NCBI GenBank assembly: GCA_949358305.1
Contig: OX442317.1
Coordinates: forward strand, 6,266,186-6,330,185
Length of the DNA stretch: 64,000 nucleotides
Reading direction: 5' to 3'
From: Strigamia acuminata
Taxonomy: Eukaryota; Arthropoda; Chilopoda; Geophilomorpha; Linotaeniidae
Shown here: positions 46,756 through 58,300 of the stretch, piece after piece
Layout: every line of letters starts with the position of its first letter
Numbering within the stretch: the first letter of the stretch is position 1
Notes under the pieces: generated by a model
What the model was told of the DNA's origin: nothing
The model's database searches: none
The model's input: the letters and a program-made list of their open reading frames with translations, nothing else
Program-made: the position numbers and the translations under genes

Positions 46756-48399
46756 TAAATCATCGCCAAGTACGGAACACATTAAAATTTAATAGGCCCG
46801 CCATCAGAAATACATAGAAGCATATTGTTAACAATACATATTATCATAGCAACACTATAATAATACATACAGCTGGGTTGGTGAACTGAAAATTATATTT
46901 AGTAGTTGAAAACCAGCAACTGGAATGCTCATTTCAAACTGCTCCCTGGATGTTTATCCTAGAATGCAAAACTGAAGGAATAAGCCTTAAAGAGGGACAC
47001 AAGATCCCAACTTGACCAATTCGTTCCGAACTGGACTAATAAGCCGTAAACTAGTATAAAGGCCGCTAAATATGATTAATTTGCCTCTAAACTGGATAAA
47101 AATGTTTTCAGACCATATAGAATATCCATGAAGTCGTAAATGGTGATGCTACGAGGTGAAGAAACCCGAGTTGAGTTGATCCTTGACTCGAAATATGAAC
47201 ACCGACCAAACGCGAGTTCACATTCGTTCATCATGCGCTAATACGCACTAACAGGCACGTCAATTTTAGTTGTGGAATGCACCCACTTTCACTTATGGCA
47301 TTAATTCGTCTTCGTCCCATCATTCTTTGATCCTTAAAGAAAATATTGAAAATAATTTTTAAAAATTGAAGAAATTACAGAAAAAAAAAAAAAAAAATGA
47401 AGAAATTTTATTTTTTCATTAAAACATTGAAATGACAAGTGGAAAATACTCGTGCCTTTTACTCCTTGTCCGCGTTGCTGCCGCAGCCACTGGATTACTG
47501 ATTTCAAACTAGAAAACACAAATTACCATACGTAGCTACTGGCAGAAGCAGTACGAAGGTGTTTAATATTAATACCGGTGTCACGAAAGCAAGGTACGGA
47601 TACGGAGACGGTAAAAAAAAGTCGTATTACTTAAAAATTTAAATTTTATTACATTAATTTCTCAATATTTTTGAATTTTTATATTTCCAAAAATGTTGCA
47701 TGAAAAGAAAATTTCTTGTTTTACGAGTCCCGGTTTGACCTCGTAGAAATCTGGTCGTGTCGCGCAGTGAGAGATGAATTGATGGTGTTTTTTCGGTTTG
47801 TTTTTGTTTTATTTGGTTTTTGTTTAATTGTTTCCCATGAGTTATTAGTTAGATTATATTATTGTCACTGGACGTAAACAGATTGACAAATCCCTATAGA
47901 AAATCCCACTACAAACACCTGAAATGCTTAATTACATATCAGAATTACACTGCACTTCTCAAGTTAACACTCTAAGAGCTTTATTGTTCATCATCGTGTT
48001 TATTTTCACGCTGTTTAAACAAATCCTGCTTCAAGAAACAAGGTTGAGCAGTCAAGATTTCACGGCACAGATCCTCACTCTTGTACAATGAAAGTTTTAT
48101 GCCAGCCAAGAAGCTGATTCAGATTGTTGCATCTATTATAGTCACCGAGACAACCACCACTCGCCCTAAGCCCCACATTTCATAGGGCCCCATTTCAATT
48201 GAAAATAAAAATTTAACCAAGTTGGATTTAGTTTTTTGAGGGCCCCCAAGCCCAATCATGTCCCACTTAAGTTAAAAACACATTTCAATTCAAGATGTGT
48301 AAACAAACTCGTTTACACGTCTGAATTTTGTGTTTTGCATGTAAAATACAAATCACAAACAATATTATTATCAGATATATTTTTTTTCTTACGTTTCTC

Positions 48400-49090
48400 C
48401 TAGTGACGGCATTTGGAAGCTCTGGCGGTATGCTGCGCGAGTTGATTGGCTGTTTTGATTGACGTCGGCTACCCTCGCCTTTAATCACATAGTGGGGTTC
48501 ATGGGGAGCTGAGCGCGTTAAAGTCGCCACCTCGTGCCAGTGCACAACAGACCACGTGCCCCCTCCGCTCCCTCCTGGCCGTGGCTCTTTAACAACAGGC
48601 TTTTGCAGAGGACCAAATATTTGCGCATGCGTCGAGTGGCCACTTGAAATGAATTGTGTTGTTTACCATGGCAACTAGAGCAGGGCCGTAATAATTCAAA
48701 GCAGAGGCACAGGTGCGAGTGTGTGCTCACAACATTTACATTTCTTGTCCATTTGTGTCGACTTGAGGCTTTGTAATCGTGGCAAATTAATGGGCCTCGA
48801 TTAATAATGGTGGCCGAGGCGGGCGGAGGCCGACAAATGTCTTAAGAAATGATAGATGACGCGGGCCCACACAAAAGACACGCCGCTCGTAATGAAGGCC
48901 GTAAAACCAAGCAGCGCCCCACTGCGGACCGAAAGCGAAATAACAATGAGTCTACAATAGATGCTCGTGCTGCAGAGAGAAAAACCGGAATTTAGCAAAT
49001 CTACGAGACGATGCAAATTGCAAATGGAGACGTACATACGTCTGCAATGGAGATGCAACCAAAGGTTCGTGCTAATAAAACTCAACTTAT
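48400..49090. promoter_or_regulatory. GC-rich non-coding block with E-box and X-box-like sites
   Basis: Contains cacgtg (about 48553), an RFX X-box-like tttaccatggcaac (48662-48676) and several caaattgcaaat / ttaatgggc homeobox- and octamer-style words. It stands out in composition from its surroundings. A regulatory role for FoxB is inference. Confidence 0.3.
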
Positions 49091-49214
49091 GGACGTAATA
49101 AAGAGATAATTATACGCACATTCTATAGTGAAAATAAAAAAGAAAACAAGTGAATATATAAGGGAAAACAAGAGAAAATGTAAGGAAGAACAAGAGAAAA
49201 TATTGAGAGAAACA

Positions 49215-49555
49215 CGTGAGAACACGTTAAAACACGTAAAAACACATTAAAATCACGTAAAAACACATTAAAACACGTAAAAACACATTAAAAGCACGTA
49301 AAAACACATTAAAAACACGTAAAAAAAACTTTTAAAACGTAAAAACATGTAAAACACGTAAAAAACACGTAAAAAAACGTTTAAAAGAAATTAAAACACG
49401 TAAAAAAACGTTAAAAAACGTTTAAAAAGAAAAAAAACATGTAAAACACGTTTAAAAAAATTTTAAAATACGTAAAAATCACGTAAAACACGTGAAAACC
49501 TGTAAAAACCACGTGAAAACACGTAAAAACCACGTAAAAAGTATTTGAAAATCCC
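49215..49555. repeat. Minisatellite of acacgtaaaa units
   Basis: Dozens of degenerate 15-18 bp units 'aaaacacgtaaaaacacatt' drifting to acgtttaaaa variants. It is purine-rich on the plus strand. Confidence 0.9.
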
Positions 49556-49999
49556 AAAAAAAATCGATATTGATCAATTGGTGGTTTTGGAAGGGAAGAA
49601 AAATTGGTAAACATAACAGGAATCGATTGATATATATATATATACACAGAGAAAAACTCCGTACATTGCAAATGCACGTTTAATGTAACGGAACCAAGTA
49701 CATTCCCCCCCTATTACCCCAATATTTACAAACAGCATCAATCAGTTTTCTATACGTAATGCATTTGCGCAATCATTTCCAAATACATTATTTTACACGC
49801 GAAATAAAAACATAAATAAATGTCAAATATTTGTTTAATTCCCCCCCCCCCACCCCCCACCCCACCCATGTACTTAAAGAATCAAGAAATAACAAAAAAT
49901 AAAAATAACAAAAAATATTTCTCGCCCCGATGTTGAAGAAAGAAAAGCAAATTGAAGACACACCTAATGGCAAGAAGATGAACCAATGAGCAAAGAGGA

Positions 50000-50570
50000 G
50001 ATGGGACGCGAGGCGGGTTGAGGATCCACAACGGGCCAATGAGGAATGACGTGAACGCCCACAAAAGAAAGTTTGAAGGAGAAAAAAAAATGAAGAAAGT
50101 GCGTGGAAGACGGGTCCCCCGAGTGAAACGCCGGATGAGGAGTAAGACAAAGGAAAAGCGTGGAAAAAGATGGAATTATTTGGTGATTAATTGTCGCAAA
50201 CAAAGAAATGACGTCACAAGACGCGGACAATACATAAGCGACGTCAGTTTGGTGGGGGACCGGGGAGGGGAATCGATGTCGCGTTCAGTGGCGCGCGTCC
50301 GTCGACACGACTTTCGCATCGAGCTGCGTCCCTATTTAGGTCTTATCAAAGAGCAACGCCGCCCTCGCATTTCGCTTCGGCGTCCGCCCCGCGTTCGCCT
50401 CGTACGTTTTCGGAGTAGGGGAGCTCGCGCGACCGCGATCAGCCAAGCGCGGCTAATGGCGTTGCGGACGCTGGCGTCTGAGCGGAACGCGGCCCCGCTC
50501 GCACTCACTCCAATTAATCTGCATGGGACGCTGGGGGCGTGACGTGGACACGCGACGCCGTTCCCCAGAC
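50000..50570. promoter_or_regulatory. CpG-rich block upstream of FoxB
   Basis: CpG dinucleotides are dense from about 50230 to 50570, unlike the AT-rich flanks. Open frames of 174 and 182 codons overlap on opposite strands here, but both are arginine-rich, low-quality frames expected from GC-rich DNA. Words such as ccaattaatctgcat (homeobox/POU-like) and tgacgt are present. Confidence 0.4.
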
Positions 50571-51721
50571 GCCATTTCTCGCTAATTGGCTTCAATCCTC
50601 CAAATTGGCCACAAAACAAAAATGGAGGATGGATGAAATTGAAACGCAGAATGCGAAACACGGACGCCGCTCGTGCGTGGACGATGGAACGCCCGAAAGA
50701 CGGATGACTCAATCGACGGGACGTGTGCGAGACGCGAATTTTGATGACGTCAGGCCTAATCCTTTGACTCTTTCTAAAAAAAAAATAATAATAATAAACA
50801 CTCAAAAGAAAAAAAGCAAGAAAAATCAAAACAAAAGTCAAACTACACAAATTTTTCCTTTTAATAATAATAATAAACAATTATTTTTATTTTTAAAATC
50901 GATTATTTTTAAATTATCGACATTTCGTTGTCCAAATCTGAGTGATTGAGAGCGGGAGAAAAAAGTACTCGTCGTTCATCATGCGTATACACAATAGTGC
51001 AGGTTAATTAATGGTCTATACACTACTGGACTTTGAAAATCGATTAAACCATAAAACAAAATAGTTTCACTCGTATATGTATATCAACACATTCAAGTTT
51101 AATGTCGAAATTTCTTGATTTGTGTTGCAATAATTGTCGTTTTTGATTGATCAGCGTTGACCAAGAAAAGACAAACGAGTCAAAATGTTTATATCAATTA
51201 ATTAAATGCGCCTTCAATTATTAATATTGCTGATTTTAGTAGAAACGATCCGCATGAATAATAAATACCTTAAATCAATTATTCATAAACACCAATACAC
51301 GCTGCTGTACACATATTGAAAGAAATCAAAACAATTATGTCATCAGCCATCAACCCAAATCAAATATTAATAAAACAACATCTTCTGAAAAAAATAAAAA
51401 ATAAAATTATATTACTGTAATTAAAAACCCCCCCAAAAAAAATTTAAAAAAAATTTTACTCGATGAGCAGTCAAATTAAAGAATCCAAATTACACATTCA
51501 ACATGTCATCGATTCCCCACCTGTCGTGCCTCAAAACTCACCAATTTAATTTTGGCGCCTTCATCCCTCGCAAGCCCCGCCTCGAATCCTTTGACAGACA
51601 CGCGTAATTCGCCCTCGCGATTGGCTCCCCCGCCGCAGCACGCCAGAGGGACCCGTTGCCGCGTCGGCGCGGGCAGAAAAGAAGAAGGCGTTCGCTGCAT
51701 TTGACCGTCGAAAAAGCAAGG

Positions 51722-51729
51722 GATAAAAG
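51722..51729 (+). promoter_or_regulatory. TATA box of FoxB
   Basis: gataaaag, 46 bp before the start codon, implying a 5' UTR of some 20 nt. A reversed CCAAT box (gattggc) lies about 100 bp further upstream. Confidence 0.5.
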
Positions 51730-51774
51730 CTCGATCGCCGTGCGTGACCCACCCCAGGAGCGCGCAACGCACGC

Positions 51775-52623
51775 ATGCCGAGACCGGGCAGGAACGCGTA
51801 CAGTGAACAAAAACCGCCATATTCGTACATCTCATTAACGACCATGGCGATCCAGAGCTCGGCCGACAAAATGATGACGCTCGCCGAGATCTACAAGTTC
51901 ATCATGGAGAGGTTCCCCTTCTACAGGACCAACACGCAACGCTGGCAGAACTCGCTCCGGCACAACCTCAGCTTCAACGACTGTTTCATCAAAATCCCGC
52001 GGCGTCCCGACCGTCCCGGCAAGGGCAGCTACTGGGCGCTGCATCCCAACTGCGGGGACATGTTCGAGAACGGCAGTTTCCTACGCAGGCGCAAGCGCTT
52101 CAAACTGCCCAAGCCCGACCGAGAGGCGTTCGCGGCCAGCCTGATTGCGACGTCGCAGTTGTCGGCCAAACAACCGCTCATCGAGACGTCGCAATCGTCG
52201 TCCAACATCATCCAGGAACAGGCCAAGCTGCGCTTGAACGCGCTGGCGCCCGGCACCCACCTCCAACACACCTACGACCTGCTGACGACCTCGGCGGCCA
52301 CGGCGTTGACGAGCCCGCATCAGCCGCTCGCTCCGGTGCCGGTCAAACACCCCTTCACGATCGAAAATCTGCTCGCCACCACGAATCGTGTGCACGGATC
52401 GAGTGACAGGCACCACCACCACCACATAAAAACATCGATCGCGGTACCGCAACCCGTGGTACCTCTCATTTGTTACCCGTCGTACGCGGCAGCGTTTTAC
52501 AGACCTATCGTACCGTTCACCGGTGTGCTCAGGCCAACCGCGGTCGTACCGTTTGTTCTTCCCGGAGTTGAACCCTCGAGTCCCGGTAGCGTATCTGGCG
52601 AATCGGCGGTGAGTTCCGAATAA
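51775..52623 (+). CDS. FoxB: Forkhead box B transcription factor
   Basis: Single-exon gene of 282 residues. The product opens [20 protein letters not shown], the FoxB signature. The forkhead domain at about residues 12-108 includes [17 protein letters not shown], the recognition helix [20 protein letters not shown], wing 1 [20 protein letters not shown] and the basic RRRKRFK. A Groucho-binding eh1-type motif, [10 protein letters not shown], is at about residues 190-198, as in other FoxB proteins, and a short histidine run is at about 213-217. FoxB factors pattern ectoderm and nervous tissue. The gene sits in a CpG-rich island with a TATA box immediately upstream. Absence of introns is usual for FoxB. 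Confidence 0.96.
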   Translation: MPRPGRNAYSEQKPPYSYISLTTMAIQSSADKMMTLAEIYKFIMERFPFYRTNTQRWQNSLRHNLSFNDCFIKIPRRPDRPGKGSYWALHPNCGDMFENGSFLRRRKRFKLPKPDREAFAASLIATSQLSAKQPLIETSQSSSNIIQEQAKLRLNALAPGTHLQHTYDLLTTSAATALTSPHQPLAPVPVKHPFTIENLLATTNRVHGSSDRHHHHHIKTSIAVPQPVVPLICYPSYAAAFYRPIVPFTGVLRPTAVVPFVLPGVEPSSPGSVSGESAVSSE

Positions 52624-55367
52624 TAGAATTTAAATTGGTTGGACTCGTTTGTTTGTTTTTAGTGCCATGTCAGCCATGTTTTTAGGCTTAAAATTCTATA
52701 AGGGTCATGAGAATGTATGTTACATGCGTGTGTGAATGAATGTGATTTTAATGTGCTTGAAAGTTTCTTTTTATTATTATTATTATTGATTTTCTTTTTT
52801 TTTTTTATTTTCTTTTTGAAAAAAGAAGCAAAATGTTCGTTTTAAACATTGTTGTAATATAATATTTAGAAGAGTGTTTTAGAAGGTAGTGGGCGTCACT
52901 GTAAATTGATTTTATTTTTTTTTTAATTATACAATTTTTTATTATTTTTTTTTTAAAAATCTTTTAATTTTTTTTTTATAGAAAAATTAAAATAGTTCGT
53001 CAGAATTTGCGATGTATTTAACGAAGGAATTAATGTTGATTTGTGAAATTAAATTCATTACGACGTGATCACTCCTTACTCAAACTTAAAACATGTCTCG
53101 TTTTATTCCTAAAAGGTTGTATTTTAGCGTTTTCATATTTTTATATATATATATAAATTAATAGATTAAATTTAATTCCATTCCATTATCTGACATAGCA
53201 CTATAGAACATATTTTTAAAAAAACGCTCGAGTGAAAAGCTGTTATCAAACATCATGTTTATTTAACAGTTTCTCCTTTGGCAAATCGGTATAATAATAT
53301 TTATACTCGATATAACGAACATCGCTCAAATTTTTTTTATCTTTACCATGAAAAAATATTTTTTTTTTAGGAAATAATAATAATAATAATAATAATAGGT
53401 CAAAAATATGGAAACCAAAATTTATTTTCTAAAGTACGGAATTGGACACTTTTATTAAATGTCTTCAATTCGTCATTAAACAACTTCAAACGTCCATTTA
53501 TATTAAATAATATGAGGTCGTGCTCTATTTATCCCGCTTAAAAATTACAATCCAAATTGATAATCACACCAGAGTCAATGTCTATCCACATATTAAAACT
53601 AATTAAAAACAAATTGTGTAATTCTCACACACAGTAGTCCCCAAAACTCCCACAAATTACTCCAACATAAATTAATCCCTTCTAATGACCAAGCAAAATA
53701 CAAACTAATTAATTTATCACTTCAAAAACGCTCATAATCAATCACCATCCTCACTCAAAAATAGAAACGCAGCGGGACCGCTTTCCAACCGTTCCAAGTG
53801 TCCAAAACCCCCCCCAAAAAAAACAAAAAAAAACAAAAAATTAACCTCTGATTAAAACACGCTTCTAATTTGACATTCGTATAATTCCACGTGTTAGAAT
53901 GACCCAAACACCCAAACAAAAAAAAGAAAAAAGGCTTATTTGTTTGGCCGAAAACACGCCCCGCGACAAAATTAGGTTTAAAACTCATTAAAACTCAAGT
54001 GAGCGCAAATACAAACACCTCGCGATGAGACTTTAAGGTGGGAACACCGCCTCCTCGCGTCTCCTCACCCATCCCCACAGCCCCCCTGTGGCTCTCCACA
54101 CCTTCTCATGCACGTGCAGGTGTGCTCAGGTGGAGGAGGAGGTTGTTGTCTATCAGAGAACGCCGATTTCGACCTTAGCGTTCCTCTCCTTAACCCGAGG
54201 AACGGGTCGGGGATGGGGATGGGGAGGGACGGTGCGAGAATGTGGACGCTAATTTACGAGGGAGACGCGGCGGCAACACAAAGACCCTGCTCGCGGTGAA
54301 ACAGGTGGCGCGGACTCCACTGGCCACGCCCACTTTCGCGCCTACATCTCTCCCCCCTCCTCAACCTCATCTCACCCCATGCCGGCCCCCCCCCGGACCC
54401 CCCCAAACACCCCTAATTCGCAATTTTTGGTGTTTTTTTTGGAAAAAAAAGTTTTTTTTGCGACTTTTTTTTGTTAATTTGAATAGAAAAAGTTAATTTA
54501 AGCAAATAATTCGAGTCGGGGGTCCCGTGTGCAGCGTCTGGAGACTATACGCGCGTCCCGAACTCATCATCCGGCGCGGGGAAGTCACGCCAAGGACGAA
54601 TTGTGAGAAGGGGAACGCGCAAGAGCCTAAGGTGGCGGCGTTTTGGGCCAGATTAGAGCCGACAGGTGTGCGGCCTTTAATCAAGGCGGCTCGGCGTTTC
54701 GCGTCTGGCGTCTTTCACACCTGAGTTTTACACCTGGACGGCGGCGGGGGTGGGTGAAAATTGGAATTAAATTGGATATAAAAAAGAAAGGAAAAGAAAA
54801 GTGATGTTTGCAGGAAAGAAAACAATAAATTTCGCTCGAAACGCGAGAAAAAATTGCAATTGCGTTCAGAGTAAATAAACAAAAATGAAAAAATAAATAA
54901 AAAATGACGTCACGTTTTGTCTCTTTTATGTTGGCCCGTTGTTCGTTTTCTGCAGATAGTGTTATTAGGCGTCCATTAATTGAGCGGCGCCTTGAGGCTC
55001 GGTTTTCCAGATGTAATTTGCAGATAATCAAGTGCACACAGTTACATTGGCTCAACTGACGTATGCGTGAACGCCCACTTTTCAAACGTCGCTCCGCCCA
55101 TTGAAATTAAACGCTTTTTTTCGTTGTTTATGCAATAATATTTTTTTTTTCGAGGGGGGTGCTGCAAAACGCGAATCAAAATATTATTGTACATAAACAT
55201 TGGCATCAGAAATTGAGTCACGGGAATTGCATTTAATAAAAACCGACCGAAACAGAAAGAAAAAAGAAAAAAAAAATATTTCATTTCTATTTTTATTACA
55301 TAATTGCAATTCGCTGATCATTTTTCTATTTTTAATTTTTTTTTTTAATTTTAATTTTTTTCTTTCT
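52624..55367. other. Intergenic between FoxB and the WHAMM/JMY gene (convergent)
   Basis: T-rich to about 53400 (probably FoxB 3' UTR), then A-rich. A GC-rich stretch runs from 54040 to 54750 with cacgtg and caggtg E-boxes, and 54900-55090 is a moderately GC patch. No coding frame with family features. Confidence 0.5.
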
Positions 55368-58300
55368 TCAATCAAAATCCCTGTCCGATTCTGAACTCGA
55401 TTCCTCCGAATCGGCTACGACGATACGCAATCGGCTGATAGCATCGCGTAAAGCAAAGGTCACATCATCCGGTGATGAATCGTTAACCTGTGTTGATTTT
55501 ACGTCGTGAAAAACTAAAAAAATAAAAATAAAAATAAAAATAAATTTTTTCACAAATAATTATTTACGCGCAACAAATAACCACTAAAAAAAAATTTTAA
55601 AATGCATAAAATGTTCATTGTACCCGAGCAAAATCATGTATTTAAACATGTCAACGCGTCGCGTCATAAATCGAAGTCACTTTCATTCTTACAGTCGGCC
55701 GAATCACGCAAAAACAACATTGAGGCAAAAACACAAACAATTCATAAAAATGGACCGAAAAAAAAATGTTTATTTAGACTATTTTATCTGCGTGTGTTGA
55801 ATCCGAGATATCTTTTCAGGGTCTTAAAAATTGGAAACAACATTATGATATAACGAGGCGAGTGCCCTCCCTCTTGACCCTCCCTAAAACGATTTTCTAA
55901 TGGTGTATTGACAACGAAAACAATTGAATTGCGCCGTTCTATCACCACGAGTGCGAGTCAGCCCCTAAATTGCACGTGTGAACATTCTATTCAGCCATTC
56001 TGGTTTGTCTCCACGTGTGGCACACATCACTGGTGGCAACTTTGCTCGATTAGAGGAACTTGCGATGGCCAAATATTGCTCAGATTTCAAACAAATTCGC
56101 ACGATTTGATCGCTTTAATGCCCCACAATCTTGTTTTTATGTTGCCGCGAAGCAATTTCAAGCCGTGAGCAACCAAAGTGATATTTTATATTATTTTAAG
56201 ACAAAAAAATAATATATAATTTTATTTTTTTCGACTTGCAACATGTGCGCGATCCAATTTACAGTTAATGCGATCTTAGCACACTATATATCCAATTAAT
56301 TAATCAAAAACTTCAATCTAACTTTTCATTTCATGCAACACGTTTTTTGCACCGTCTGCTGCCATAGGGGAAAATAAATGCGGTACTAAACCCTTTGTGT
56401 CTGAGAAAACTCCCATGTAAACATGGAAATGTATAAAACCACGATATTTTCCAAGCAAAGCATTTTCCGATAAACACTTTCGTTCCAGCTATCAAAACTC
56501 AGTCGACGCATTCATTTAACTCACTTAAATCTAAAACTTAATGCAAAAGACATTCAATGATTTTACGAATGCGTCTATAGTGATAACGTCGATTACTCGT
56601 TGAAAAGTTTATGTAAATTTGAAATTTCAGCTTTGTAAAGTCACATTTACAAATATTGTAAATTACTCGTCGTTTATTTGTGCTTAAACCACAAAATTAT
56701 CAATCACCAGTTAAAAAGCTATATATATAACCATTTCCACCATTATAATTATCGCAGTAATTGTGCAAATGCAATTACCTTCCCGTTCCGCCCATTTACT
56801 TACAACTTCTGCTCCAAAAAAACCACAAAAAATTAAACACGAATATATATTCATACCGTGTAAAATTCCCGCAGCACAAACCCACTCAAGAGTTGCTAAT
56901 GTTGATACATCACAAAACGCTAAAAACAAGCCCAAACCCAAGACACACCACATAACCAGAAGCGAAAAGTATTAGCCCTCAAAGTATTAGCACGCAAGAA
57001 CCCAATCAATTCAACTCGAGACAACAAATCACACCATAATTACCATTCCGTCGAAGTTTGTCCCTAGCTTTTAAAACATCTTGCAGATTTATTCCACTCG
57101 TCGTCACATCGCCCTTCGCTTTCGTATCGGTCCCACTTTTCGCTTTTAGCTGCGTATTTGTATTAGTTAAGGTTATTGGTGGAGGTGGAGGTGGTGGAGG
57201 AGGTGGAGGGGGAGCACCAGTTGAGGGTAAAGGAGGAGGAGGAGGAGGAGGAGGAGGAGGGGAATCAGAAACTGTGACTGCGGATGCAGGGGGTAATGGA
57301 TATGAGGCAGGAAGGGTAGCAATAGGAACAGGCTCGTCTAATGTTGACGCGTCATCATCACCATCGGTGTATGGTTTTATAGATTTGTTTTTCTCTCTGT
57401 ATTCTTTGATTCGTCTTATTGTCTTCATTTTTTCCCTCTCCGTTTGGTCTCTGAGTGTTTCCGCTTTTGTTTTCTGCGCTTCTATTTTCAGCTGCACCGA
57501 GTGATGTTTTTCGTTTTTGAGAAGTTGGTTGCGAACACCTTCGATTCGCCGGCTTCGTGCTGCGGCACAGGCATTCTAGTAAACAATTTTATATATGTGT
57601 TATTAAGCTTTACGGTATAATATAGCGATACGGTAGAACCTCGATTATCGAAACTAATTGGGGAGATGGGTGTTCATAAAACCCAATTGTTCGGATAATC
57701 GAACATTAGGTTTGTATGAAAATAAAAAGTCATTAAAATATAGTTAGAAAGCATTAAAATCGACCAAAAATTGATAAAAATCGTCAAAAAACATTAAAAA
57801 CCTATTAAAAATGTGTGAAAATCGTTAAAAAACATTTAAAATCGATTGAAAAAATTTTAAATCGATTAAAAAACATTTAAAATCGATTGAAAAACAATTA
57901 AAATCGATTAAAAAACATTTAAAATCAATTAAAAAACCGATAAAAAAATCGTTTTACTGCTGTTCGGATTAACTGAAAGTTCGTATAACCAGTGTTCTGA
58001 TAATCGAGGTTCTACTGTATTAACATCGCGTATTGTAAATGTCAATTTAATATAATATTTTTTTTAAATGAATTAATGATTAAGTCACCTTTTTGTTTCG
58101 TAATTTAGCCTTTCTTAAGCAGATTTGGGTGAGTTTTTCTTTGAGTCGTTTCTTCTCAACGTTTTCTTCGACAACTACTTCGTCGTGGTCATTCATACTA
58201 TCTAATTCTTCTTCCGTTTGTGCTGTTTCGTAAAAAATGGCGCTTTGATCTTGAAATACATTTCAAAATTTAAAAATAAAAATAAAAATTTAATTAAATT

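Larger units (their letters stand above)
45727..51721. other. Large intergenic region between PDIA3 and FoxB
   Basis: Six kilobases without a supportable gene. It contains a dispersed repeat (46487-46755), a minisatellite (49215-49555), C- and A-homopolymers around 49846-49920 and GC-rich blocks at 48400-49090 and 50000-50570. The GC-rich blocks may be FoxB regulatory DNA. Confidence 0.6.

Noticed and set aside
50018-50880. Long overlapping ORFs on both strands
   Set aside because: Arginine-rich frames in CpG-rich DNA, no family features, no splice context; treated as regulatory sequence.
57058-57504. Glycine-rich plus-strand ORF
   Set aside because: Antisense shadow of the polyproline exon of the WHAMM/JMY gene.
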